From Streptomyces goshikiensis (GTDB taxonomy: Bacteria; Actinomycetota; Actinomycetes; Streptomycetales; Streptomycetaceae): a stretch of DNA of 64,000 nt. Numbering within the stretch: position 1 is the stretch's first letter; the number at the start of each line of letters is the position of its first letter. The notes under the pieces were generated by a model. It saw only the letters and a program-made list of their open reading frames with translations, was not told where the DNA came from and ran no database searches. The DNA is taken from positions 248,001 through 312,000 of the forward strand of contig NZ_BMVE01000004.1 in assembly GCF_014650555.1 (NCBI RefSeq), read 5' to 3'. A program made the translations under genes and the position numbers. Below, in pieces: positions 51,829 through 58,954 of the stretch.

Positions 51829-52131
51829 ATGGAGGTGCGGGAGGTCGCGCTGCGGGCCGGCGAGGGGTACGAACTGCGGCTCACCGGACGCGGGGCGCGC
51901 GGGTACGTGTGGATCTGGCAGGTGAGCGGTGACGTCGACGCGGTCGCGGTGGCCGAGGGCGGCCCGGCCCCGGCCGGGGCGGCGCCGGGCGCGCCGGTGG
52001 AGCGGACGTACCTGGTCCGGGGCCGCCGTCCGGGCGGGCGGGCCCGCATCCGCTTCGCGCAGGTCCGGCCGCCCTACCCGGAGGAGGCCCCGTACGACGA
52101 GTTCGTCCTGGACGTGCGGGTGACGTCCTAG
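51829..52131 (+). CDS. Chagasin-like (I42) cysteine protease inhibitor, probable partner of the preceding protease
   Basis: Small beta-rich protein of 100 residues, cytoplasmic by sequence (no signal). It fits the chagasin/ICP family. An L2-type loop GARGYVWIW sits where the family has NPTTGYxW, and the strand-loop-strand ARIRFAQVRPPYPEEAPYDE sits where the RPW loop and final strand lie (canonical Trp absent). Chagasins plug papain-like active sites. It follows the C1 protease by 20 bases and is preceded by GGAGGGAAGGGG, so the pair probably forms a protease-inhibitor operon. Confidence 0.7.
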   Translation: MEVREVALRAGEGYELRLTGRGARGYVWIWQVSGDVDAVAVAEGGPAPAGAAPGAPVERTYLVRGRRPGGRARIRFAQVRPPYPEEAPYDEFVLDVRVTS

Positions 52132-52190
52132 GCCCGGTCGCGGCGCGTCCGGATGGTGGACCCGGCGCCCGGATGCACCCCTGTTGTATC

Positions 52191-52196
52191 TATCCT
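52191..52196 (+). promoter_or_regulatory. -10 box TATCCT of leaderless gene 52203
   Basis: TATCCT, six bases, then ATG 52203. It supports this ATG over the in-frame ATG at 52173. Confidence 0.65.
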
Positions 52197-52202
52197 GTGC
52201 GC

Positions 52203-52862
52203 ATGCCATCCCCCGCCGCGGCGCAGACCGCCCCCACCGCCGCCGAACGCGTCTACGCCCACGTCAAGCGGGGCGTCCTCGACCGCCGTTACGAAGGCGG
52301 CGTCCTCCTCACCGAGGGCGAACTCGCCGAGGCCGTCGGGGTGTCCCGCACTCCGGTGCGCGAGGCGCTGCTGCGCCTGGAGACCGAGGGGCTGCTGAAG
52401 CTGTACCCGAAGAAGGGCGCGCTGGTCCTGCCGGTCTCCGCGCAGGAGATCGCCGATGTGATCGAAACCCGGCTGCTGGTCGAGGAGTTCACGGTGCGCA
52501 GGGCCCTCCCCTCGCCGCCCGGCCTGCTGGACCGGCTCGCCACGCTGGTCGAGGAGCAGCGCCGGCACGCCGCCGCGGGCGACCTCGCCGCCGTGATGGC
52601 CGCCGACCGGGGCTTCCACGCGGAGATCGTGCGCGCCGCCGGAAACCAGATCCTGTGCCGCCTCTACGACCAGCTCCGCGACCGGCAGCTGCGGATGGGC
52701 GTGGCGCTGCTGCACGCGCACCCCGACCGGATCGAACGGTCGTTGACCGAGCACACCGAGATCCTGGACGCGCTGCGCGCCGGGGACGCGGAGACGGCGG
52801 CCGCCGCGGTACGGGCGCACGTGGGCCGGGTCGAGGCGCTGGTGCGGGGGACGGCCCGATGA
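52203..52862 (+). CDS. GntR-family regulator (FCD type)
   Basis: Transcription factor of 219 residues. The winged helix-turn-helix has LTEGELAEAVGVSRTPVREA and LLRLETEGLLKLYPKKGALV. The C-terminal FCD domain of six helices has VIETRLLVEEFTVRRA, DRGFHAEIVRAAGNQI and a final HTEILDALRAGD with metal-ligand histidines. FCD regulators usually sense organic acids. Its stop overlaps the MFS start (ATGA), so it probably controls that transporter. The start is leaderless. Confidence 0.92.
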   Translation: MPSPAAAQTAPTAAERVYAHVKRGVLDRRYEGGVLLTEGELAEAVGVSRTPVREALLRLETEGLLKLYPKKGALVLPVSAQEIADVIETRLLVEEFTVRRALPSPPGLLDRLATLVEEQRRHAAAGDLAAVMAADRGFHAEIVRAAGNQILCRLYDQLRDRQLRMGVALLHAHPDRIERSLTEHTEILDALRAGDAETAAAAVRAHVGRVEALVRGTAR

Positions 52863-54211
52863 GCCGGGCGGCGGGCGCGACGGCGGCCGCGCCGGGGGAT
52901 CCCGAGGGCGGGCGGAAGGCCGTGGCCGTCTGGTCGATCGGCGTCTGCGTCTACTTCGTCGCGGTGATCTTCCGTACCAGCCTGGGCGTGGCCGGACTGG
53001 AGGCGGCGGACCGCTTCCACGTGAACGCCTCGGCGCTGTCCGTGTTCTCCCTGCTCCAGCTGCTGGTCTACGCCGGGATGCAGATACCCGTCGGCCTGAT
53101 GGTGGACCGGCTCGGCACGAAGAAGGTGCTGACGCTGGGCGCGGTGCTGTTCACCGCGGGCCAGATCGGCTTCGCGCTGTCCCCGACGTACGGGATGGCG
53201 CTGGCGGCCCGCGCCCTGCTGGGCTGTGGTGACGCCATGACCTTCATCTCGGTGCTCCGGCTGGGCACCCGGTGGTTCCCGGCCCGGCGGGCCCCGGTGA
53301 TGGCGCAGCTGGCCGGGCTGGTCGGGATGGCGGGCAACCTGGTCTCGACGCTGGTGCTGGCGCCCGTACTGCACGGGGCCGGCTGGGTTCCGGCGTTCGC
53401 CGGGAGCGCGGTCGCGGGGCTGGTGGTGCTGGTGCCGCTGACGCTGTTCCTGCGGGACCAGCCCGAGGGCCACGAGCCGGCGCCCCGGCCGCGCGGCACG
53501 GGCGGGTTCGTACGCCGCCAGATCGCGGAGTCCTGGCGGGAGCCGGGCACCCGGCTGGGGCTGTGGGTGCACTTCACGACGCAGTTCCCGGCGATGGTGT
53601 TCCTGCTGCTGTGGGGAATGCCGTTCCTGGTCGAGGCGCAGGGGCTGTCGCGGACCGCGGCCGGCGCTCTGCTGACGCTCGTGGTGGTCTCGCACATGTG
53701 CTGCGGCCTGCTCTACGGGCAGCTGGTGGGCCGCCGGCAGTCGGCGCGGCTGCCGCTGGCGCTGGGCACGGTCGCCCTGACGGCCCTGCTGTGGGCCTCG
53801 GTGCTGGTCTACCCGGGGGACCGCGCCCCGTTGGGGCTGCTGGTCGCGCTGTGCGTGGTGCTGGGGACCTGCGGTCCGGCGTCGATGATCGGCTTCGACT
53901 TCGCCCGCCCGGCGAATCCGGCGGAGCGTCAGGGGACGGCTTCCGGGATCACCAACATGGGCGGTTTCATCGCCACGATGACGACGCTGCTGGCGGTGGG
54001 GCTGCTGCTCGACGCGACCGGTGACGACTACCGGGTGGCGTTCTCCTCGGTGTTCGTCCTTCAGGCGCTGGGCACCGCCCGGATCCTGCGGCTGCGGGGC
54101 CGCGCCCTCGCCCGCGAGCGGGAACACCTGGGCGCGCTGCGGACCGGCGCCACCGCCACGAGCGCGGCGGGGCTCGGCCGGACCGCTACGGGGTCACGGC
54201 GAAGTGCGTGA
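52859..54211 (+). CDS. MFS transporter
   Basis: Membrane transporter of 450 residues with twelve helices. The cytoplasmic loop motif after helix 2 reads GLMVDRLGTKKVL (standard MFS A motif), and LLGCGDAMTFISVLRLGTRW and GFDFARPANPAERQGTASGI are in loops. The profile fits the nitrate/sialate/anion:proton group of MFS exporters and importers, but the substrate is not predictable. It overlaps the regulator gene by four bases; its 3' end overlaps the convergent gene 54186-55010 by 26 bases. Confidence 0.9.
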   Translation: MSRAAGATAAAPGDPEGGRKAVAVWSIGVCVYFVAVIFRTSLGVAGLEAADRFHVNASALSVFSLLQLLVYAGMQIPVGLMVDRLGTKKVLTLGAVLFTAGQIGFALSPTYGMALAARALLGCGDAMTFISVLRLGTRWFPARRAPVMAQLAGLVGMAGNLVSTLVLAPVLHGAGWVPAFAGSAVAGLVVLVPLTLFLRDQPEGHEPAPRPRGTGGFVRRQIAESWREPGTRLGLWVHFTTQFPAMVFLLLWGMPFLVEAQGLSRTAAGALLTLVVVSHMCCGLLYGQLVGRRQSARLPLALGTVALTALLWASVLVYPGDRAPLGLLVALCVVLGTCGPASMIGFDFARPANPAERQGTASGITNMGGFIATMTTLLAVGLLLDATGDDYRVAFSSVFVLQALGTARILRLRGRALAREREHLGALRTGATATSAAGLGRTATGSRRSA

Positions 54212-55010
54212 GGATCGCCTCGGCGAGCGCGGGGTCGCCCTCGGCCTTCACCCGGTCGGCCACGACGCGCGGCCGGACCCGGCCCGCCGCCAGCCGGACG
54301 TACGTCTCCCAGTCCATGGTCAGCGTCACCGCCGGGCCGAGGGAGGGCGCCATGTCCAGGGTTCCGCGCCCCTGCGCGTCGACCCGTACCGTCCGCATGA
54401 ACTCCACCGGGCCGTGCACGTCCAGGACGACCGCCGAGTTCGCCGGGGCGCCGGCCCGCTTGGCGACCACCTTGGCCAGCCCCTCCAGCAGCACGTCCCG
54501 CGCGATGAACGCCCCCGGCGCGTCCCAGTTCCCCGGTGCGCCCAGCGCGGCCCGCAGGTCCTGCTCGTGCACCCACACGTCATAGGCCCGCAGCCGCAGC
54601 GCCTGCTCCAGGGTCACCTGCTCGCCCAGCGGCCCGCGCACCATCGTGGCCGGATCCCGCTTCTCGCCCCGCAGCTGCCGCGCGCGCCGGATGACGGTGT
54701 ACTCCAGCTCCGAGGTCATCTCGGGCGCGGTGTGGTGCCGGCGGACGTCAACCTGCACCTCCATGTACCGGGTGAACTCGTCCACCACGTGCCGCAGGTC
54801 CCGGGGCAGCGTGTGGATCGGCCGGGGGTCGCCGAGCTGTTCACACTCGATACCGATGATGTGTGACACCACGTCACGGACGGACCAGCCGGGGCAGGGG
54901 GTCGCCCGGTTCCACTCGCCCTCGGGGAGCGGGAGGACCAGCTCGGATATCGCCTCGATGGAATGGGTCCACGCGTCGGCATAGGGCTGAAGGCTGGGAT
55001 GGACGGTCAA
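54186..55010 (-). CDS. Maleylpyruvate isomerase / mycothiol-dependent (DinB-like) family protein
   Basis: Protein of 274 residues. The N-terminal MDMPI helical domain has TPCPGWSVRDVVSHIIGIEC with the His/Glu-type metal region. The C-terminal SCP2-like or MDMPI_C domain ends with DPALAEAILTHFAVTP. The family uses mycothiol or acts on it. TTG 55010 is taken as start because GAGGGG precedes it at five bases and the protein then begins LTVHPSLQPYADAWTHSIEA; the longer frame adds 23 doubtful residues. Its stop lies inside the end of the MFS gene. Confidence 0.83.
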   Translation of the reverse strand: MTVHPSLQPYADAWTHSIEAISELVLPLPEGEWNRATPCPGWSVRDVVSHIIGIECEQLGDPRPIHTLPRDLRHVVDEFTRYMEVQVDVRRHHTAPEMTSELEYTVIRRARQLRGEKRDPATMVRGPLGEQVTLEQALRLRAYDVWVHEQDLRAALGAPGNWDAPGAFIARDVLLEGLAKVVAKRAGAPANSAVVLDVHGPVEFMRTVRVDAQGRGTLDMAPSLGPAVTLTMDWETYVRLAAGRVRPRVVADRVKAEGDPALAEAILTHFAVTP

Positions 55011-55147
55011 CGGGACCCCTCGCGTGCTGTTCAGTGGCGCGTTGTGGACTATTCCCAAAACTACGCTGCCGGTGAGCACCCCGGCAGTGCTTTCGTGTGA
55101 CGATCGTAGGCCCGAGTTGACATCCCTCTTGCCAGGACGGTGGTAGT

Positions 55148-55927
55148 GTGCGCGCCTCGCTGATTCAAATCGCGGTGAACGAAGGGGAGTCGGTGGCCTC
55201 CCGGCGCTCCCGCGTCGCCGACCTCGTACGGGAGCAGTCCGCTTCCGACCTCGTCGTGCTGCCCGAGCTGTGGACGGTGGGCGCCTTCGCCTACGAGCAG
55301 TTCGAGACCGAGGCCGAGCCGCTGGACGGCCCCACCTGCCAGGAAATGGCCCGGGCCGCGCGCGACGCCGGGGTGTGGCTGCACGCGGGCTCGTTCGTGG
55401 AGCGGGCGGGCGACGGCTCCCTCTACAACACGGCCCTCGTGCTCTCCCCGGAGGGCGAACTGGCGGCGACCTACCGCAAGATCCACCGGTTCGGCTTCGA
55501 CCAGGGCGAGGCGGTGCTGATGTCGCCCGGCGACACCCTGACGACGGTGGCCCTGCCGGAGCAGACCCTGGGCCTGGCCACCTGCTACGACCTGCGCTTC
55601 CCGGAGCTGTTCCGGGGCCTGGTGGACGCCGGGGCGACCACGATGGTGGTGGCCGCGGGCTGGCCGGCCCGGCGGCTGGCCCACTGGACCCTGCTCAGCC
55701 GCGCGCGGGCGGTGGAGGACCAGTGCTACGTCCTGTCCTGCGGGCTGGCGGGCACCCACGCGGGCGTCGAGCAGGCCGGGCACAGCCTCGTGGTCGACCC
55801 CTGGGGCGAGATCCTCGCGCAGGCGGGCCCGGGCGAGGACGTCCTGACGGTGGAACTGGACCCGGGTAAGGTCGCCGAGACCCGGGAGCAGTTCCCGGCG
55901 CTGAAGGACCGCCGGCTGCGGCGCTGA
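55148..55927 (+). CDS. Carbon-nitrogen hydrolase (nitrilase/omega-amidase superfamily)
   Basis: Cytoplasmic amidase of 259 residues. The catalytic triad is clear: Glu in LVVLPELW, Lys in YRKIHRFGF and the nucleophile Cys in GLATCYDLRFPELFR. HWTLLSRARAVEDQCYVLSC and VVDPWGEILAQ are typical of omega-amidase/Nit2-type members, which hydrolyse small amides such as alpha-ketoglutaramate. No ribosome site is visible before GTG 55148; a TTGACA lies 25 bases upstream. It is divergent from the mycothiol-family gene, and a tandem-repeat stretch follows. Confidence 0.9.
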   Translation: MRASLIQIAVNEGESVASRRSRVADLVREQSASDLVVLPELWTVGAFAYEQFETEAEPLDGPTCQEMARAARDAGVWLHAGSFVERAGDGSLYNTALVLSPEGELAATYRKIHRFGFDQGEAVLMSPGDTLTTVALPEQTLGLATCYDLRFPELFRGLVDAGATTMVVAAGWPARRLAHWTLLSRARAVEDQCYVLSCGLAGTHAGVEQAGHSLVVDPWGEILAQAGPGEDVLTVELDPGKVAETREQFPALKDRRLRR

Positions 55928-55971
55928 GCAGGCCGTCCGGGCCCCGGGTTGGGACCGGCGCCGCCGGGTAC

Positions 55972-56035
55972 ACGAAGGGCCGCAGCCACGAAGGGCCGCA
56001 GCCACGAAGGGCCGCAGCCACGAAGGGCCGCAGCC
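55972..56035. repeat. 16-bp minisatellite, four perfect copies
   Basis: ACGAAGGGCCGCAGCC repeated exactly four times, starting at 55972, 55988, 56004 and 56020. The period is not a multiple of three and the array lies in the 178-base gap between genes, so it is non-coding. The unit contains GGGCC, and repeat number is likely to vary between strains. Confidence 0.92.
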
Positions 56036-56105
56036 GACCGGACTGTGGGGCCGGGAGCCCGTGGCCGTGGGGCCGCAGGGCCGTGACGAGGGAAGCGGGT
56101 ACGCC

Positions 56106-56417
56106 GTGAGCGAGGAGACCGAGGTCGCGGTGGCGGCCGCCCTGGAGCCGCACGAGCCGCTGGCCGGGGAGATCGCGGCCCGGGAGCGGGTGCGCGGCGA
56201 AGCCGCCGGCCTGACGCACCACCAGACGGTGCGGGCCCTGGAGGCGGCCCTGGCCGAGGCCGGCGACCTGGCCTCGGCCGACGCCTCCGTCCGGGCGGCG
56301 GTCGCGGAGTGGCAGCGCATCACCGACCTGCTCTTCGACCACGGCGGCCCGTACGCGCCGGAGACGGACGCCTACGTCCAGGGCCAGCTCACGGCCCGGG
56401 AACACCACCGGGGCTGA
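56106..56417 (+). CDS. Small helical protein of unknown function
   Basis: Protein of 103 residues that I do not recognise; all-helical and acidic. The predicted helices cover VSEETEVAVAAALEPHEPLA, HHQTVRALEAALAEAGDLAS and ASVRAAVAEWQRITDLLFDH, ending QGQLTAREHHRG. GTG 56106 is chosen; a longer frame from 56061 begins in the sequence next to the repeat array. No membrane segment or cysteine is visible. It overlaps the convergent LURP-one gene by 29 bases. Confidence 0.55.
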   Translation: MSEETEVAVAAALEPHEPLAGEIAARERVRGEAAGLTHHQTVRALEAALAEAGDLASADASVRAAVAEWQRITDLLFDHGGPYAPETDAYVQGQLTAREHHRG

Positions 56418-56907
56418 GGTCCTCGCGCTCCTTCTCCGTCATCCGGATCACGCACACGGCGACGGCGACGAGCAGCGCCGCGTCCGCCTCCTCCCGGATC
56501 ACGTCCACGGCGTAGGTCTCCCGGATCCGGTACCACTGGCGGGAGACCAGCGCGAGCAGCTCGCCCTCGTACTCGACCTTGAACTCGCGCTCCAGGATCC
56601 GGCCGCTGACATCGAGCTCGGTCCCCTCGACCAGGGTCACGCGGAAGTGGTCGCGCAGCAGCGAGAGCCGCTTGCGCCGGATCACGGCGAGCCGGCGCTC
56701 GTCCCGCTCCAGCGTCATCGCGTCGCGGAGGCTGAACAGCTTCTCCCGCAGGGTGATCAGGATCCGGCCGTCGGGAGCCTTCAGCTCCAGGGTGTCGCGG
56801 ACCCGCAGCGCCTTCCCGTCGACGAGGAAGGCGTGCCGGCCCTCCTCGTCCTCGATCCAGTAGTCGTCGCCGATGGCCAGCACTTTGTCCCGTACGAGGT
56901 ATTTCAT
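56389..56907 (-). CDS. LURP-one-related (tubby C2-like) protein
   Basis: Cytoplasmic beta-sandwich protein of 172 residues. The start MKYLVRDKVLAIGDDYWIED and the repeated LxLKAPDGRILITLREKLF, SLLRDHFRVTLVEG and VEYEGELLALVSRQWYRIRE elements match the LOR/tubby-like family (known members: plant LURP1, bacterial YxjI). The family has no settled biochemical role; some bind lipids. It is divergent from the ATP-grasp-like gene, with only 32 bases between starts, so they share a promoter region. Confidence 0.87.
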   Translation of the reverse strand: MKYLVRDKVLAIGDDYWIEDEEGRHAFLVDGKALRVRDTLELKAPDGRILITLREKLFSLRDAMTLERDERRLAVIRRKRLSLLRDHFRVTLVEGTELDVSGRILEREFKVEYEGELLALVSRQWYRIRETYAVDVIREEADAALLVAVAVCVIRMTEKEREDLSPGGVPGP

Positions 56908-56927
56908 GCGCTGATCGCTGCCCGCGA

Positions 56928-56933
56928 TAGGTT
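56928..56933 (+). promoter_or_regulatory. -10 box TAGGTT of leaderless gene 56940
   Basis: TAGGTT, six bases (GCGGCC), then ATG 56940. Confidence 0.65.
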
Positions 56934-56939
56934 GCGGCC

Positions 56940-57746
56940 ATGCCTCTCCTCTACGTGACCGACCTGGCCTACCCTGCGCGCGGCCGCCGCTACGGCGACG
57001 AGGACATATTCCTCACGTCCCGGCTGCGCGAGCACTTCGGCCTCGCCCTGTGCCACCCCCGGGACGCCCGGGCCATGCTGGCGCTGGGCTTCGACGCCGT
57101 CGTCGTCCGCAACAGCGGCCCGGTCCTGCACTACCAGCAGGACCACGACGCCTTCCGCGCCGCCGCGCTCGCCGCCGGGACCCGCGTCTACAACCCGCTC
57201 ACGGGCCGCGGCGACATGGCGGGCAAGCAGTACCTGCTCGACCTGACGGCCGCCGGCTACCCGGTGATCCCGACGGTGGACGACCCGGCCGACCTCGGCC
57301 TGCTCCCGTCGGTCCCCACCTACGCGGTCAAGCCCAAGCGGGGCGCGGACTCCATCGGCCTCACCTTCACCGACCGCCCGCAGGGGGCGGCCGGGGAGAT
57401 CCTGATCCAGCCGCGCGTCGACTTCGCGTACGAGGTGTCCTTCTACTTCGTCGACGACGCCTTCCAGTACGCGCTGTACGCCCCGGACCCGGCCCGCCGC
57501 TGGGAGCTGACCCCGTACGAGCCCACGCCCGCCGACCTGGACTTCGCCCGCGCCTTCATCGGGTGGAACACCCTCGCGCACGGCATCCAGCGCGTGGACG
57601 CCTGCCGGGCGCCGTCGGGCGAGCTGCTGCTGGTGGAGCTGGAGGACCTCAACCCGTACCTGTCGCTGGACCTGGTCGCGCCGGAGGTCCGCGACGGCTT
57701 CGTCACGGCCCTCGCGCAGTCCCTGTTCGCCTTCCTGAAGGCCTGA
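56940..57746 (+). CDS. ATP-grasp-like protein, substrate unknown
   Basis: Protein of 268 residues with the architecture of a small ATP-grasp ligase. It has an N-terminal alpha/beta pre-grasp part (LLYVTDLAYPARGRRYGDED) and NPLTGRGDMAGKQYLLDLTA, with a Lys in the usual ATP-contact position. The ATP-lid segment is YAVKPKRGADSIGLTF, followed by LIQPRVDFAYEVSFYFVD and an acidic metal-binding end LLLVELEDLNPYLSLDLV. Glutathione-synthetase or RimK-like ligases share these features; the carboxyl and amine substrates are unknown. It is leaderless and sits alone between LURP-one and DUF4240 genes. Confidence 0.72.
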   Translation: MPLLYVTDLAYPARGRRYGDEDIFLTSRLREHFGLALCHPRDARAMLALGFDAVVVRNSGPVLHYQQDHDAFRAAALAAGTRVYNPLTGRGDMAGKQYLLDLTAAGYPVIPTVDDPADLGLLPSVPTYAVKPKRGADSIGLTFTDRPQGAAGEILIQPRVDFAYEVSFYFVDDAFQYALYAPDPARRWELTPYEPTPADLDFARAFIGWNTLAHGIQRVDACRAPSGELLLVELEDLNPYLSLDLVAPEVRDGFVTALAQSLFAFLKA

Positions 57747-57762
57747 TGTCAGACCGGGGTGC

Positions 57763-57768
57763 CAGGCT
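57763..57768 (+). promoter_or_regulatory. -10 box CAGGCT of leaderless gene 57777
   Basis: CAGGCT, eight bases, then ATG 57777; a weaker variant of the pattern seen elsewhere in this window. Confidence 0.4.
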
Positions 57769-57776
57769 CTGCACCC

Positions 57777-58301
57777 ATGGACAAGCAGACGTTCTGGAAG
57801 CTGATCGAGACGGCGCGCGCGGACGCGGCAGCCGATGAGGTGGCAGCGCGGGCGGCCGGGCTCCTCGCGCTGCGACCGGAGCGGGAGATAGCCGCCGCCC
57901 AGCAGGTGCTGTGGGACCTGCTGGCGGAGTCGTACCGCGCCCCGCTCTGGGCCGCCGCCTACCTGATCAACGGGGGCTGCTCCGACGACGGCTTCGACTA
58001 CTTCCGCGGCTGGCTCCTCACCCAGGGCGAGGCGGCCTTCACCGCCGCCCTGGCGGACCCGGACTCCCTCGCCGACCACCCGGCGGTCCGCGAGGCCGCC
58101 ACCGAGGGCGTGGAGCTGTGGGACGAGTCGGCCCTCTCGATCGCCTGGAGGGCCCACGAGGCCGCCACGGGCCGCGAACTCCCGGCCGACTCCTTCACGA
58201 TCAGCTACCCGGAGCTGGACCCGGCCTGGTCCTTCGACTTCGACGACGCCGCGGAGACCGCCGCCCGCCTCCCCCGCCTGAGCGCCCTGTTCGACGCCTA
58301 G
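57777..58301 (+). CDS. DUF4240 domain protein
   Basis: Cytoplasmic protein of 174 residues matching DUF4240. MDKQTFWKLIETARADAAAD at the start is followed by LRPEREIAAAQQVLWDLLAE and WAAAYLINGGCSDDGFDYFR, then GWLLTQGEAAFTAALADPDS. This is the typical 'D/E-x-F-x-Y-F-R-x-W-L' family signature found in many actinobacterial orphan proteins. Function is unknown. Its last four bases overlap the convergent Uma2 gene. GTG 57759 is an alternative start. Confidence 0.85.
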   Translation: MDKQTFWKLIETARADAAADEVAARAAGLLALRPEREIAAAQQVLWDLLAESYRAPLWAAAYLINGGCSDDGFDYFRGWLLTQGEAAFTAALADPDSLADHPAVREAATEGVELWDESALSIAWRAHEAATGRELPADSFTISYPELDPAWSFDFDDAAETAARLPRLSALFDA

Positions 58302-58852
58302 AGCCCGCTGGTGTCGAGGTCGATCCCGAAGGGCTCCGGAAGCCGGACCGGAGTCCCGAAGGGGTGCGGCCCGTCGACCTCGGTGTAGCCGAGCCGCCCG
58401 GGCCCGGCGAACAGGGTGACGGTCTTGTCCATCCGGTCGACCAGCAGGTAGAGGGGGGCGCCGTACTCGGCGTACCGCTTGCGCTTGACCACCCGGTCGG
58501 TCTCGGCGTTCGACTCCGACGTCACCTCGACGATCAGCAGGGTCTGGTCGGGGAGCAGCGCCCCGCCGCCGTCCGCGAGCTCATCGGGGACCACGGCGAT
58601 GTCCGGTACGTACCAGTTCGGCGACCTGGGGAGATCGAGATTGCCCGAACCCTCGACACAGCCGAGTTCGTCCACCCGGGTCTCGATCTGGCGGCGGATG
58701 AGCTTCGCCGCCCGCTCATGGGCCCAGCTCGGTGTCATGTTGGTGATGACCCCTTCGACGATCTCCGTGCGGTCCCCGCTGTGGTGCTGGATCGCGTACT
58801 TCAGGGCGTGCTCGGGGTCGATGCCGTAGCTGTAGTCGTGCGCGGTGGTCAT
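58298..58852 (-). CDS. Uma2-family putative endonuclease (DUF820)
   Basis: Protein of 184 residues with the PD-(D/E)XK fold of the Uma2/DUF820 family. The active-site region is WYVPDIAVVPDELADGG followed by LLIVEVTSESNAETDRVVKR, with the Asp, Glu and Lys side chains aligned as in restriction-like nucleases, and KRKRYAEYGAPLYLLVDR. Uma2 genes are numerous in Streptomyces and cyanobacteria; a nuclease activity is inferred, not shown. ATG 58852 has GGAGG ten bases ahead. Convergent with the DUF4240 gene. Confidence 0.88.
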   Translation of the reverse strand: MTTAHDYSYGIDPEHALKYAIQHHSGDRTEIVEGVITNMTPSWAHERAAKLIRRQIETRVDELGCVEGSGNLDLPRSPNWYVPDIAVVPDELADGGGALLPDQTLLIVEVTSESNAETDRVVKRKRYAEYGAPLYLLVDRMDKTVTLFAGPGRLGYTEVDGPHPFGTPVRLPEPFGIDLDTSGL

Positions 58853-58942
58853 ACCGGGCGCCTCCTTCGCTGCCTGGGGCCAGCGTCGCACGGGGCTGCG
58901 CGCCGCGTCGTCACCCCTGCGGGTGCATATGCCGGGGGGTGG

Positions 58943-58948
58943 CACCCT
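58943..58948 (+). promoter_or_regulatory. -10 box CACCCT of leaderless gene 58955
   Basis: CACCCT, six bases (TGAGCC), then ATG 58955; first base differs from the TAnnnT pattern. Confidence 0.45.
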
Positions 58949-58954
58949 TGAGCC

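Noticed and set aside
53014..53027. CTTCCACGTGAACG as a further parS
   Set aside because: Four mismatches to the 14-bp consensus and inside the MFS coding sequence.
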